DNA of 64,000 bases. Source: Acidobacteria bacterium UBA2990 (GTDB lineage Bacteria > Acidobacteriota > Vicinamibacteria > Vicinamibacterales > UBA8438). Below the pieces are notes generated by a model. It ran no database searches. It saw nothing but the letters and a program-made list of their open reading frames with translations, and was not told where the DNA came from. Location: contig DEAE01000029.1 in the NCBI GenBank assembly GCA_002347025.1, positions 3,799 to 67,798 on the forward strand, in the 5' to 3' direction. How positions within the stretch are numbered: position 1 is the first letter of the stretch; every line of letters begins with the position of its first letter. This document shows positions 1 through 8,453 of the stretch, piece after piece. The position numbers and the translations under genes were made by a program.

Positions 1-986
1 ACTGCATCTAGATTGGCCCCGTGGGCGAGTTGTTCTAACTTTGCAGCGAGCTCGCTTCGATGAGTAGAAATGTCGGCTAGGGAGAGCCCATATCGCCGCT
101 TTAGGCGTTCAAGTTTAGCCAGCCGGTCTTCCACTGTTTGTAATCGTTCTGGGGATGCGTCGATGTTTTCGATGTGGCCTCGCAAGGCATAGGCAAGATC
201 CTGCAGTTGTGACACGATTGTGGGCCTTGTTTCGAGGTGGGCTGCAAAAGATGGATCGATCTCAGCTAGTTCCTCTACTTTCTTCCAAATGCCATCAAGG
301 GTGTCTAGGACTGCATAATCCCCTTCGTAGAGTTCGTTGTAACTTTCAGCGGACAACAATTGGAGTCTGCCTGCGTGTGCAAGAACCTGCCGCTGGGCTT
401 GGAGCAGCGTGTCTTCGTTTTCTCCTGGGTCCACTTCCTCAATCTGTTCCAGCTGAAGTGATAATGTATCAATTTGCTCGGATCGGGTTGCGTCCTCTGC
501 TCGGGCCTTCTCTAATAGGTTGTTGGCCTGCCGCCAGCTGGTAAAAGATTCGCTGACCTTTTGTCGTAGAGAAGCGAAGCCTCCGTGCTGGTCCAGCATC
601 TCAAGATGGCTACTGGAATCCAGTAGGACTTGGTGTTCATGCTGGCCGTGGAGGTCAAGCAAGGATGCACCAACCTCTCGAAGTTTCGCAGTCTGGACTA
701 ACTGGTCATCAACGAAGGCCCGGCTGCGGCCCTGGGCTGACACTTCGCGACGCAGTAGTTGTTCCCTGCCGTCCTTCGTTTCAATGATTGCTTCGATGAC
801 AGCTCGGTCGGCCCCGGTTCGGACCAAGTTAGCAGACGCTCGGGCGCCTCGGAGCAGGCTAAGGGCACCAATGACAATAGACTTTCCCGCTCCTGTTTCC
901 CCCGTAAGAATGGTCAGGCCTGCTTGAAGTTCCAGTTCTAGCTTGTCTATTACGGCTAGATCGCGAATGCGCAGGAAACGTATCAT
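1..986 (-). CDS. recN: DNA repair protein RecN (3' part beyond window)
   Basis: RecN is an SMC-like ATPase that acts in double-strand-break repair with RecA. The gene runs leftward off the window, so only the first 328 codons are visible of a family length near 550-570. The start is ATG at 986. Translation gives an N-terminal IRDLAVIDKLELEL strand followed by a Walker A motif GETGAGKS at residues 29-36. A LDLHGQHEHQ segment typical of RecN follows, and then long heptad-rich sequence entering the coiled coil. No frameshift is seen. The tol operon diverges from it across an intergenic leader. The family call is firm; only the C-terminal ATPase half is missing. Confidence 0.95.
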   Translation of the reverse strand, partial: MIRFLRIRDLAVIDKLELELQAGLTILTGETGAGKSIVIGALSLLRGARASANLVRTGADRAVIEAIIETKDGREQLLRREVSAQGRSRAFVDDQLVQTAKLREVGASLLDLHGQHEHQVLLDSSSHLEMLDQHGGFASLRQKVSESFTSWRQANNLLEKARAEDATRSEQIDTLSLQLEQIEEVDPGENEDTLLQAQRQVLAHAGRLQLLSAESYNELYEGDYAVLDTLDGIWKKVEELAEIDPSFAAHLETRPTIVSQLQDLAYALRGHIENIDASPERLQTVEDRLAKLERLKRRYGLSLADISTHRSELAAKLEQLAHGANLDA

Positions 987-1301
987 GGCAGTTCAGATGC
1001 CTTCTCCCAATTGGCCCGAGTCATGGTAACATTGGATCGCTAATTTGACAGCCGTTCTTTGCCCATGCTAAAATGCGTCCCCTGCGCTTCTCCCAGCGGC
1101 GCTTGTTTGGGCGAGCGGGATGTTTCTGCTCTCCTTGGACTGTTACCCATGCCGCCCGGCGGCGCACTGGGTTGCAGTGTTATGGTGTTAGGTGCTGGTG
1201 GGTTTGGCTGTTTCATCGCGTGAGTATTGCTCCCTGCCTCCTTCCAGCCCGTATTGATTTAATTTTCTTGACGTCCGCCGAAGAATGCCAGTTTTCCGGC
1301 T
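987..1301 (+). other. Intergenic leader between recN and tolQ
   Basis: This stretch of about 315 bases separates divergent recN and tolQ. It contains the tol promoter near its left end, so the implied tolQ transcript has a leader of roughly 220 nt. An open frame at 1073-1315 begins inside the -10 element and overlaps tolQ. Its translation is rich in Trp, Cys and Arg and resembles no family, so I treat it as noise. I see no convincing riboswitch or structured RNA. Confidence 0.5.
1045..1074 (+). promoter_or_regulatory. Sigma-70-type promoter for the tol-pal operon
   Basis: A perfect -35 TTGACA (1045-1050) is followed by an 18-base spacer and a -10 TAAAAT (1069-1074) that matches TATAAT at five of six positions. 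It points toward tolQ. This is one of the best promoter matches found in the window. Confidence 0.65.
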
Positions 1302-2069
1302 ATGGCGTCCGTTAATAGCGGAGGGAACGTGGCCACCCTTGATTATTTCGCCATTGCCCTGCAGGCCCAGGTCTTGGCTGAGGCTGACAGTGGCCTTGAT
1401 GGAGGGGTTTTCGAGTGGATTGCCCAATCAAGTGCACTATCTAAACTAGTGCTGCTTATCCTGATAGCCTTTTCTGTTCTGTCTTGGGCGATACTCCTGC
1501 AAAAAATCTGGCACTTTCGCATATCAGAAAGTCAAACCTCAAGTTTTCTCGAAGTCTTTCGTCGTAGTAAAAAATTCTCAGAAGTACAGTCGGTTTGCCA
1601 GTCTCTGAGCCGGAGCCCACTTGTCGGTGTGTTTCAGGCGGGTTATGCCGAGCTAAACGCACAGTTGCGTCAGGTGGATGGAGACGAGCAGGGACGGCCG
1701 ATGTTGAGAAGCTTTGACGCTTTAGACCGAGCGCTTATACGGGCTTCGGCTACAGAGGCTAATAAATTGGAACACCGTGTGCATCTTCTAGCGACGACAG
1801 CGAGCATTACCCCCTTTATCGGTCTCTTTGGCACCGTGATGGGGATTGTTTCGGCCTTTCAGGGAATCGCAGGGACGGGTTCGACGAATTTGACGGTTGT
1901 CGCTCCAGGTATTGCCGAAGCGCTCATTGCCACAGCGGCTGGTTTAGCCGCGGCGATACCGGCTGTATATTTTTATAATCACTTAACGAACCGAGTTAAG
2001 CTTTTTCTTTCGGCGATGGACGACTTTTCTCTCGAGTTTCTGAGCATCGCTGAGAGGAATTTTACGTAG
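1302..2069 (+). CDS. tolQ: TolQ/ExbB proton channel subunit
   Basis: This inner-membrane protein of the MotA/TolQ/ExbB family forms the proton channel that energises TolA in the Tol-Pal envelope system. The 255 residues show three membrane segments: about residues 45-68, 163-188 (ITPFIGLFGTVMGIV) and 205-230 (ALIATAAGLAAAIPA). These are the family's classic pore helices. The start is uncertain. ATG 1302 lacks an obvious ribosome site, whereas GTG 1329 lies just after GGAGGG and would give a protein 9 residues shorter. It is the first gene of tolQ-tolR-tolA-tolB-pal-cpoB, which fixes TolQ rather than ExbB. Confidence 0.93.
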   Translation: MASVNSGGNVATLDYFAIALQAQVLAEADSGLDGGVFEWIAQSSALSKLVLLILIAFSVLSWAILLQKIWHFRISESQTSSFLEVFRRSKKFSEVQSVCQSLSRSPLVGVFQAGYAELNAQLRQVDGDEQGRPMLRSFDALDRALIRASATEANKLEHRVHLLATTASITPFIGLFGTVMGIVSAFQGIAGTGSTNLTVVAPGIAEALIATAAGLAAAIPAVYFYNHLTNRVKLFLSAMDDFSLEFLSIAERNFT

Positions 2070-2105
2070 ACCCTGCTCCAGCTGGAGACCCGGACGAGGT
2101 GTTGG

Positions 2106-2576
2106 ATGCCAAAGATTCAAGAGAACGGTTCAGAAAGTGCATTCGGTCGAAAGCGTAGGGGGCACCGGCGAGTTGCAACTTCACTGTCCGAGATCAATGT
2201 GATTCCGCTTGTGGATGTGATGCTTGTCCTGTTGATCATCTTTATGGTTGCGGCCCCGATGATGCAGAGGGGGCTGGATGTTAGTTTGCCAGTTGCTCGT
2301 CGTGCCGACCAGTTGCTAGCTGAGAGATTGTTCGTGACCATTCCTGTTTCTTTCCGTTCAGACCGGATTGTTCAAGTCGGCGATGAACCTGTGGGAGTTG
2401 ACGTGCTTGATGAACGCATGCGCCAAGAGCTTGCCAATCAGGCAGATAGAAATATTTTCGTGAGGGGGGATCGAGAAATTACCTTTCAGGAGTTGATGTC
2501 CGTAATCGACGAACTGAAAGCAGGTGGTGTCCAGAATGTTGGGTTAGTCACGGAGTTCCTGCCGGAGTCCCAATAA
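2106..2576 (+). CDS. tolR: TolR/ExbD biopolymer transport protein
   Basis: A single-pass inner-membrane partner of TolQ. Of 156 residues, one membrane helix at about 31-52 begins INVIPLVDVMLVLL and carries the conserved membrane aspartate (Asp37) needed for proton coupling. A periplasmic ExbD-type domain follows, with FVRGDREITFQELM. The basic N-terminal cytoplasmic tail is typical. It sits 36 bases after tolQ and 5 bases before tolA, clearly in one operon. Confidence 0.94.
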   Translation: MPKIQENGSESAFGRKRRGHRRVATSLSEINVIPLVDVMLVLLIIFMVAAPMMQRGLDVSLPVARRADQLLAERLFVTIPVSFRSDRIVQVGDEPVGVDVLDERMRQELANQADRNIFVRGDREITFQELMSVIDELKAGGVQNVGLVTEFLPESQ

Positions 2577-2581
2577 GAGCC

Positions 2582-3364
2582 ATGAACCCGTTTGCACCCA
2601 TCCTTCGAGCCGGCCAGCCTGATGATTTGCTCAGGACGTGCTTGATCTCTTTAGCTGGTCACCTGATTCTCATGGTGGCTATCTTCCTATTTCCATCAGG
2701 TTTCTTAGGTGGTATCGATGGTTTGGTCAGCGCGGAAGTAATGACCATCAGCTTGGGTGGGCCCGCAGGCCCTACTTCAGGAGGACAGACGGCGCTAGCG
2801 GCGAGGCCCGTCCAGGAACTTTTACCTTTAGACGAAGTTGACCAGGCCCAATGGATTCAACCTCCCGTTGAAGCGCCGCCGGAAATGGTTCTGCCTGTTC
2901 CAGAGGCACCACGACGCGTGGAGCGTGATGTCTCCGTGGAATCTGCCCCAGAGGAATCTCGAGGAAGGACCCCCACTCGGGGTGCGATGCTTCGGGAAGG
3001 AACTGCGCTGGCCGATACGGGAGTTGAGAGTCTTGGTTTAGGGCTTTCCGCTGGAGGCCTCGGTGGCGGCGGCTATCTTGATGTGGGTGATTTTTGTTGT
3101 CCTGAGTACCTCAGTGTCATGGTCGAGTTAATCCGTCGACGCTGGAACAATCAGCAGAGGGTGGCGGGTCAGGTGATGATGAAATTCACGATACAGCGCG
3201 ACGGTCGAATTACTGATGTGATGAAAGAGACAAGCAGTGGCTATTTTGCTCTCGACCAGAGCGCTGAACGGGCCCTAATGTTGATATCCCAATTGCCTCA
3301 ATTGCCCACTCCATTTCCTGATGACAGCCTAACGGTGCACTTAAATTTTCAGTACCAGCCATGA
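2582..3364 (+). CDS. tolA: TolA/TonB-like energy transducer
   Basis: This protein links the TolQR motor to the outer membrane. It has 260 residues, with an N-terminal signal-anchor helix (about 20-40). A proline- and glutamate-rich periplasmic linker (about 75-130) and a glycine-rich patch (LGLSAGGLGGGGY, about 155-167) follow. The C-terminal TonB-type domain (about 180-260) contains MMKFTIQRDGRITDV. It is shorter than E. coli TolA and lacks the long Ala/Lys helix, which is common outside gammaproteobacteria. Operon position supports TolA over TonB. The ribosome site is a weak AAGAG close to the ATG. Confidence 0.85.
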   Translation: MNPFAPILRAGQPDDLLRTCLISLAGHLILMVAIFLFPSGFLGGIDGLVSAEVMTISLGGPAGPTSGGQTALAARPVQELLPLDEVDQAQWIQPPVEAPPEMVLPVPEAPRRVERDVSVESAPEESRGRTPTRGAMLREGTALADTGVESLGLGLSAGGLGGGGYLDVGDFCCPEYLSVMVELIRRRWNNQQRVAGQVMMKFTIQRDGRITDVMKETSSGYFALDQSAERALMLISQLPQLPTPFPDDSLTVHLNFQYQP

Positions 3365-3469
3365 GTTGTTTGTCATGGGTAAATGATTGCGAGGTTCCTG
3401 TATTGACGCTGTCTATAGTTGAGTGATGTAGCAACGGTAAATACGACCTCAAAGGCAGGAGTTCTCATT

Positions 3470-4840
3470 TTGACCAAGATTTCACGCCGTGTTTTTGTGA
3501 CAGCATTCACCGGGGTTGTAGTGGCTGCGGTCGTCATGACGGCATTCGGCAGCGTATCCCTCCAGCAGGATGAAGTTAGTTTGATTATTGGGGACAGTAT
3601 AGGGGCGCAACCAAGTTTCGCGGTTCCGGATTGTCTGGCCCTCACGCGTGATACGGCCACAACTGACGCTGCCACGGTGATTGCCGAAGTGCTGTGGAAC
3701 GATCTGGACTTTGAGGGTGAGTTCAGACTGATTCCTCGTGACGTGTACGGCACGATTCCTTCCGCTCGTTCGATCATAGATCTACCGTTTGATCGATGGC
3801 AGGAGTTGGGGGCTGATGGAGTTGTCAGTTGTACCGTCGCCGCAGTTGGTGATGGTCAGATCGAAGTTTCGGCTAGGCTGTTTTCTGTCAGATCCCTTGA
3901 ATCTGCCTTCGGTGTTGTTTACACAGGCTCAAACCGCAATCTTCGGGCGTACGCCCATCAGTTAGCAGATGAGATCCACCGCACCCAGCGAGGGCTGCAG
4001 GGGGTTGCTCGAACTCGCTTGGCTTTCGTGTCGGATAGAGATAGCCAGACAGTGTTGGGTTTAGTTGAGAATAGACCCGTGAAGGAGATTTATCTGGCTG
4101 ACTACGATGGAGCTAATGTGGGTCGAGTGACCGCTAACCGAGGCCTTAACACGAACCCTGCTTGGTCTTCAGACGGACGCTCGATAGCGTACACGTCCTG
4201 GCTTTCCGGTTTTCCGGACGTTTCGATTTCTCATATCTTTGAGGGGCGATTGAGTAACCCCATGTCTGGAAATAGTCGGGAACAGAATTTCTTGCCGGCG
4301 TTTTCACCGGACGGGCGTATGATTGCGTTTAATTCGAGCCGTGACGCCAATAATGATATCTACGTGGCAAACGTTGATGGAAGTGGGCTGCGACGCCTAA
4401 CAAACAACCCAGCAATCGACACCAGCCCCACTTGGTCCCCAAATAGTCAGCAAATTGCATTCACATCAGACCGAACAGGCACCCCTCAGATTTACGTTAT
4501 TGGGGTAGATGGTACCGGTCTTCGCCGGTTAACCTACGAGACTTATTGCGACCGGCCAACATGGTCCCCTCCTCCATTTAACGAGATCGCCTATTCTTCC
4601 CGCACTGGGCCAGGCCATGACATTAAGGTTTTAGATTTAGCAACCAACGAGATTCGGCAGCTTACCTTTGGTCTTGGGACAAACGAAAGCCCGGCTTACT
4701 CGCCCAATGGCCGTCATGTGGCCTTTATGTCGACCCGAGGGAGTGGCTTGAAACAAATCTATACGATAAGACGGGATGGAAATGGCCTTCGTCGAATAAC
4801 GTCATCTGGAAATAACGAAATGCCGAGCTGGTCGCGGTAA
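3470..4840 (+). CDS. tolB: TolB periplasmic beta-propeller
   Basis: TolB is the periplasmic propeller that binds Pal and TolA. I chose TTG 3470 because AGGAG (3457-3461) sits 8 bases upstream; an upstream TTG at 3419 lacks such a site. The protein is 456 residues, close to the family length of about 430. It has a hydrophobic export signal (MTKISRRVFVTAF...), a TolB N-terminal domain, and C-terminal WD40-like repeats with NTNPAWSSDGR, LPAFSPDGR, DTSPTWSPNSQ and NESPAYSPNGR. The signal has an SRRVF motif close to a twin-arginine consensus. That is unusual for TolB and may be chance. Confidence 0.95.
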   Translation: MTKISRRVFVTAFTGVVVAAVVMTAFGSVSLQQDEVSLIIGDSIGAQPSFAVPDCLALTRDTATTDAATVIAEVLWNDLDFEGEFRLIPRDVYGTIPSARSIIDLPFDRWQELGADGVVSCTVAAVGDGQIEVSARLFSVRSLESAFGVVYTGSNRNLRAYAHQLADEIHRTQRGLQGVARTRLAFVSDRDSQTVLGLVENRPVKEIYLADYDGANVGRVTANRGLNTNPAWSSDGRSIAYTSWLSGFPDVSISHIFEGRLSNPMSGNSREQNFLPAFSPDGRMIAFNSSRDANNDIYVANVDGSGLRRLTNNPAIDTSPTWSPNSQQIAFTSDRTGTPQIYVIGVDGTGLRRLTYETYCDRPTWSPPPFNEIAYSSRTGPGHDIKVLDLATNEIRQLTFGLGTNESPAYSPNGRHVAFMSTRGSGLKQIYTIRRDGNGLRRITSSGNNEMPSWSR

Positions 4841-4906
4841 AGACTTTCCCAGTTCGGATGTTATACAAGAAATGGAATACGGTTGGCTCAAGAAAGGAGC
4901 GCGTTG

Positions 4907-5488
4907 ATGTCAGGCACACGAGGTAGTCGGAGGAATTGGCTTGGGATAGCCTGGGTGATGGTGCTTTTGATCCTGGGTGGCTGCTCTGATAACCCGCCGC
5001 CTGTCGTGCCAGACAGTGTCCCTTCCCCACCAGCAGAGGAGTTTTCCGAAGCAGCCCCGCCACCACCGCCACCGATTGCTCCACGAGTATCTCCCCCGGT
5101 GGTGCCAGAGGATGAGTTCGCATCACGATCCTTGGAAGAACTTAATCGAGACTCTCCTCTCGATCCTGCTTACTTCTCATTGGATAGTTCTCGACTAGAC
5201 GCGTCGGCTCAAAGAGTCGTGGAAGCCAATGCAGAGGTGCTTCGCCGATATCCCAACTGGATTGTGACGATAGAGGGACACTGCGATGAGCGCGGAACGC
5301 CTGAGTATAATCTGGCACTTGGGGAGCGGCGGGCTTTAGCAACCAGACAGTATTTGGTGGAGCTTGGACTGGATCCGACTCGAGTTCGAACGGTCAGTTA
5401 CGGCAAAGAATTCCCATTTGACCCTGGTCACGATGACCGGGCTTGGGCTGAAAATCGCCGCGCACACTTTGTTATTACCGACAGGTAG
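4907..5488 (+). CDS. pal: Peptidoglycan-associated lipoprotein Pal
   Basis: An outer-membrane lipoprotein that binds peptidoglycan and TolB. The start is ATG 4907, preceded by AAGGAG at 4894-4899; earlier TTG codons at 4883 and 4904 are less likely. It has 193 residues with a lipobox LILGGC (Cys26 acylated) and a proline-rich linker at about 30-65. The C-terminal OmpA-like domain contains VTIEGHCDERGTPEYN and ALGERRALATRQYL, including the peptidoglycan-binding Asp and Arg. It is the fifth gene of the tol operon. Confidence 0.96.
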   Translation: MSGTRGSRRNWLGIAWVMVLLILGGCSDNPPPVVPDSVPSPPAEEFSEAAPPPPPPIAPRVSPPVVPEDEFASRSLEELNRDSPLDPAYFSLDSSRLDASAQRVVEANAEVLRRYPNWIVTIEGHCDERGTPEYNLALGERRALATRQYLVELGLDPTRVRTVSYGKEFPFDPGHDDRAWAENRRAHFVITDR

Positions 5489-5593
5489 CAAAGTTCACTG
5501 CGAACAGCGTTGGATACGTTAAAATTCAGGCTAATGCGGCAACTTTGCCAGGCATAAGGAAGTCCAGCTGGACACTTGACCGGGAGGGATTAT

Positions 5594-6439
5594 ATGAAGC
5601 GGCTTTCCCTGACATGCGTTTTGGTTTTAGCGTTATTGCCGTTCCCCGTTGAACCGGTGATAGGTGCTGATAGGGAACACCAACAGATAATGGCGGACAT
5701 CCGTAAGTTGGAGCAGGAGACCGCACGATTGCATTTAATGCTTGGGTCATTGGGGAACTCGGTCCAGACTTTGTTGGCGGCTCTGGAGGCTCAAGCGGAT
5801 GACGTCCGTCGGGCTTTTGCCGATCAACGGTTGCTGGTCGATGACGTCACCGGTGGAGTTCGTATAGTTCGTGAGAAGGTTGATGAGACTAATGTTCGCA
5901 TTTCATCACTCTCCCAGGAGTTTGAGGCACTACGTATGGCAGTACCCGTCATGCTGCAGTCGCAGCCTCCGCTCGATCCGGATGATCCGGACGCCGAGCT
6001 GGCGGGCAATTTGGTTGCGCCAGCTGCACCAATGATGGCTATTGCTCCGGGATCATCTCCCAGGCGTCTTTACGATACGGCCTATGCTGATTACACAACC
6101 GGCCAATGGGCTCTTTCTATTCAAGGGTTTGAGGCTTACATTAGTACATTCCCCAGATCAGATTTATCAGACGATGCACAATTTTTTATCGGTCAAAACT
6201 ACTATGCGGATGGAAGTTTTCAAGATGCGGCCGATGCATTTGACCGGGTAGTGCTCAATTATCCTAATGGGGATGTTGTTGCTGAAGCATTATATAAACG
6301 CGGGTTGGCACTGGAACGACTGGAAGAACCAGATTCAGCTCGGGAGGTGTTTGAATTGGTTGTGGAGAATTATCCAGACAACAACATGTCGAATTTAGCC
6401 CAACAAGCTCTTGACCGACTTGCTCAAGGTCAACAGTAG
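5594..6439 (+). CDS. cpoB: Tol-Pal accessory protein CpoB (YbgF)
   Basis: A periplasmic TPR protein that coordinates outer-membrane constriction with peptidoglycan synthesis in characterised relatives. The start ATG 5594 has GGGAGGG at 5582-5588. The 281 residues comprise a Sec signal (MKRLSLTCVLVLALL...), a helical, probably coiled-coil segment at about 30-120, and TPR units at about 155-275 (LYDTAYADYTTGQWALSI, AQFFIGQNYYADGSFQDAA, ALYKRGLALERL). It is the last gene of the tol operon. A 12-bp palindrome lies just upstream at 5562-5573. Confidence 0.92.
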   Translation: MKRLSLTCVLVLALLPFPVEPVIGADREHQQIMADIRKLEQETARLHLMLGSLGNSVQTLLAALEAQADDVRRAFADQRLLVDDVTGGVRIVREKVDETNVRISSLSQEFEALRMAVPVMLQSQPPLDPDDPDAELAGNLVAPAAPMMAIAPGSSPRRLYDTAYADYTTGQWALSIQGFEAYISTFPRSDLSDDAQFFIGQNYYADGSFQDAADAFDRVVLNYPNGDVVAEALYKRGLALERLEEPDSAREVFELVVENYPDNNMSNLAQQALDRLAQGQQ

Positions 6440-6492
6440 GATGTGGAAGGTTTCTCGTTCGGCGGCCTTGGTGGCAAGAATTCGGAAGGACT

Positions 6493-6933
6493 ATGGGAAC
6501 TGTAAATAGAGTCATATTGGTCGGCAACATAGGAAAAGATGCCGAGGTTCGTTATACAGCTGGGGGCTCGGCAGTTAGCACTTTGAGCTTGGCGACCACA
6601 GAGGTTTGGAACGACAGAACCTCTGGCCAGCGGCAGGAACGAACCGAGTGGCACCGTGTTGTGGTTTGGGGCAAACAGGCTGAGACCCTGAGCGAATACC
6701 TGACGAAAGGGCGACAAATTTATGTCGAAGGTCGTCTCCAAACTCGTCAATGGGAGGACAAGGAAGGAAGTAAGCGGTACACAACGGAAGTTAGAACTGA
6801 CAGGGTTGTATTACTCGGAGGGCGTAGTTCAGGGGCAAGTGAAGTTGGCGGGGGCGAGCCTCAAGGAACGGCAACGGCCACTAGCCCTGGAGCTGCTCCG
6901 CCGGAGCTGACTGAGGACGACATCCCGTTCTGA
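6493..6933 (+). CDS. ssb: Single-stranded DNA-binding protein
   Basis: SSB coats single-stranded DNA and recruits repair and replication enzymes. The 146 residues hold an OB fold (about 1-108) beginning VNRVILVGNIGKDAEVRYT, with RTEWHRVVVWGKQAE and YVEGRLQTRQW. A glycine- and proline-rich linker leads to an acidic tip ending DDIPF, the conserved docking peptide for partner proteins. It follows cpoB by about 50 bases on the same strand and may share its transcript. Confidence 0.97.
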   Translation: MGTVNRVILVGNIGKDAEVRYTAGGSAVSTLSLATTEVWNDRTSGQRQERTEWHRVVVWGKQAETLSEYLTKGRQIYVEGRLQTRQWEDKEGSKRYTTEVRTDRVVLLGGRSSGASEVGGGEPQGTATATSPGAAPPELTEDDIPF

Positions 6934-6965
6934 GGTGCTGTCGTCCTGTTGTTGCCGACACAGCT

Positions 6966-7319
6966 TTATCCAGGTTTGCCTTGTGTGCTCCTGCCGTAAC
7001 GGTCTTCGAGGCGAACCACGTCTTCAAGTTCTGGAGTTGAAACTTCGAAGATATCCGTGTCTTCGATAGCCGTCATTCTGTGAACCGTGCCTGGCGTGAT
7101 ATGGGCATTATCGCCTGGACCCATCTCTTTGACCGTATTACCGTGCTCATGTTGGATTTCGAAGCGAATCCGACCGCTCCAGACGAGGATCGTCTCATCC
7201 TTAACGTTGTGGTACTGGAGACTTAGGGCTTGACCGGCGTCGATATGAATGACTTTGCCAACATATCGGTCGGTCAGTGCCCATCGCAACTCATAGCCCC
7301 AAGGCTTGTCGACTCTCAT
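6966..7319 (-). CDS. Cupin, phosphomannose-isomerase type II-like
   Basis: A stand-alone single-domain cupin of 117 residues. It starts VDKPWGYELRW and carries the metal-binding cupin motifs QYHNVKDETILVWSG and HITPGTVHRM. This matches the C-terminal cupin found in bifunctional mannose-6-phosphate isomerase / GDP-mannose pyrophosphorylase proteins. It is probably a sugar-phosphate isomerase or sugar sensor, but small cupins of this type are often untested. It converges with ssb and lies downstream of rapZ on the same strand, about 80 bases away. Confidence 0.8.
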   Translation of the reverse strand: MRVDKPWGYELRWALTDRYVGKVIHIDAGQALSLQYHNVKDETILVWSGRIRFEIQHEHGNTVKEMGPGDNAHITPGTVHRMTAIEDTDIFEVSTPELEDVVRLEDRYGRSTQGKPG

Positions 7320-7398
7320 TCTTTTTTCTCAGCTTTATACGAGCACCTTTGGGCTCGTGTTAGTTCCCCAAGGTCGCAGCGTGAATAGTACTATCGTT

Positions 7399-8307
7399 TT
7401 AGACTTGAAGTGAGACATCCCGGTGTTTAACCCTCCAGAACACTCCCGTAATGTCAGTCAATTGGTCCTTAAGATATTCCGCGATAGCTACTGAACGGTG
7501 ACGGCCTCCTGTGCATCCGACGCCGATAGTTAGGTAGCTCTTCCCTTCCTTCTGATATTTTGGAATGGCAAAACGCAACCAGTCGGTCGTCATTGCTACA
7601 AACGGGGGAGTTGTTTCAGCTTTGAGTACGTAGTCTCTAACAGCGGCATGGTGACCAGTAAGATCTTCCAGTTCGGTCACAAACCGAGGGTTAGGTAAGC
7701 AGCGGAAGTCGAACAAGAGATCTAATTCTGGAGGAAGTCCATACTTGTAGCCAAAGCTTAACAGCGTCACTGTCAAGCTACGGTTGTTATCACGGCCTTC
7801 AAACAGTTCCCCGAATGCGCTGCGTAATTCGTGCACGGTGAAGTTAGAAGTGTCAAGAACCCGGTCCGCCATGTCTTTGATCTTCGTTAGGCGTCGCCGT
7901 TCTGCCAAAATACCTTCTATGACGGAGCCGGTTGGTGCCAGTGGATGAGGTCGTCGGGTTTCACTAAAGCGTCTCACGAGAGCAGCGTCTGAGGCTTCGA
8001 GGAAGATAAGCCAAGTACTTAGCTCCCTTCGACTCTTCAAAGAGTCGAACACGTTTGTAAACTGGTCAAAAAAGAGGCGATCCCTTACGTCGACTACGAC
8101 GGCAACCGCATCGTAGAGCGACCCCTGCCCTGCTGCAAGGTTTGCGAGGGTTGGAATTAGTACTGCAGGGAGGTTGTCAACGCACAGGTAGCCGAGATCC
8201 TCTAACGCTCGAATGGCAGCAGATTTTCCGGCCCCGGAGAGACCGGTCACGACTACAAATCGGACCGCTTTACCTTCGCTTAACCTAGGTGAGTTGTTGG
8301 TTGGCAT
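7399..8307 (-). CDS. rapZ: RapZ/YvcJ nucleotide-binding adapter
   Basis: A P-loop protein of the RapZ/YvcJ family. In E. coli it directs RNase E to the small RNA GlmZ to control amino-sugar synthesis; elsewhere its role is less clear. It has 302 residues, with Walker A GLSGAGKS at 22-29, the family motif VDVRDRLFF, and a conserved C-terminal domain with LTIGVGCTGGRHRSVAIAEYL. It lies downstream of rpoN, as in many genomes, but hpf and ptsN are absent from the gap. Confidence 0.95.
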   Translation of the reverse strand: MPTNNSPRLSEGKAVRFVVVTGLSGAGKSAAIRALEDLGYLCVDNLPAVLIPTLANLAAGQGSLYDAVAVVVDVRDRLFFDQFTNVFDSLKSRRELSTWLIFLEASDAALVRRFSETRRPHPLAPTGSVIEGILAERRRLTKIKDMADRVLDTSNFTVHELRSAFGELFEGRDNNRSLTVTLLSFGYKYGLPPELDLLFDFRCLPNPRFVTELEDLTGHHAAVRDYVLKAETTPPFVAMTTDWLRFAIPKYQKEGKSYLTIGVGCTGGRHRSVAIAEYLKDQLTDITGVFWRVKHRDVSLQV

Positions 8308-8453
8308 ACACTGGCCTCACGCTGTAGCACAATCCGCAAGCTTGATTCTTCACAAATCAGTTCTGGTTGTCCGCCTTGAGCCTGCCCTCTAATCGTAAGG
8401 TCCCAGCATCGGCTGGTGCCTTGACCTGTAAGGCCATTTGAAAGTAACAGAAA

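Noticed and set aside
1073..1315. Open frame of 80 codons between recN and tolQ
   Set aside because: It begins within the -10 element of the tol promoter, overlaps tolQ, and its composition is unlike a protein.
5562..5573. GTCCAGCTGGAC palindrome before cpoB as an operator
   Set aside because: A single 12-bp palindrome with no second copy seen at other promoters here; it may be chance.
8357..8437. 26-codon minus-strand frame between rpoN and rapZ, checked as a possible hpf or ptsN remnant
   Set aside because: Too short, no similarity to either family, and no ribosome site.
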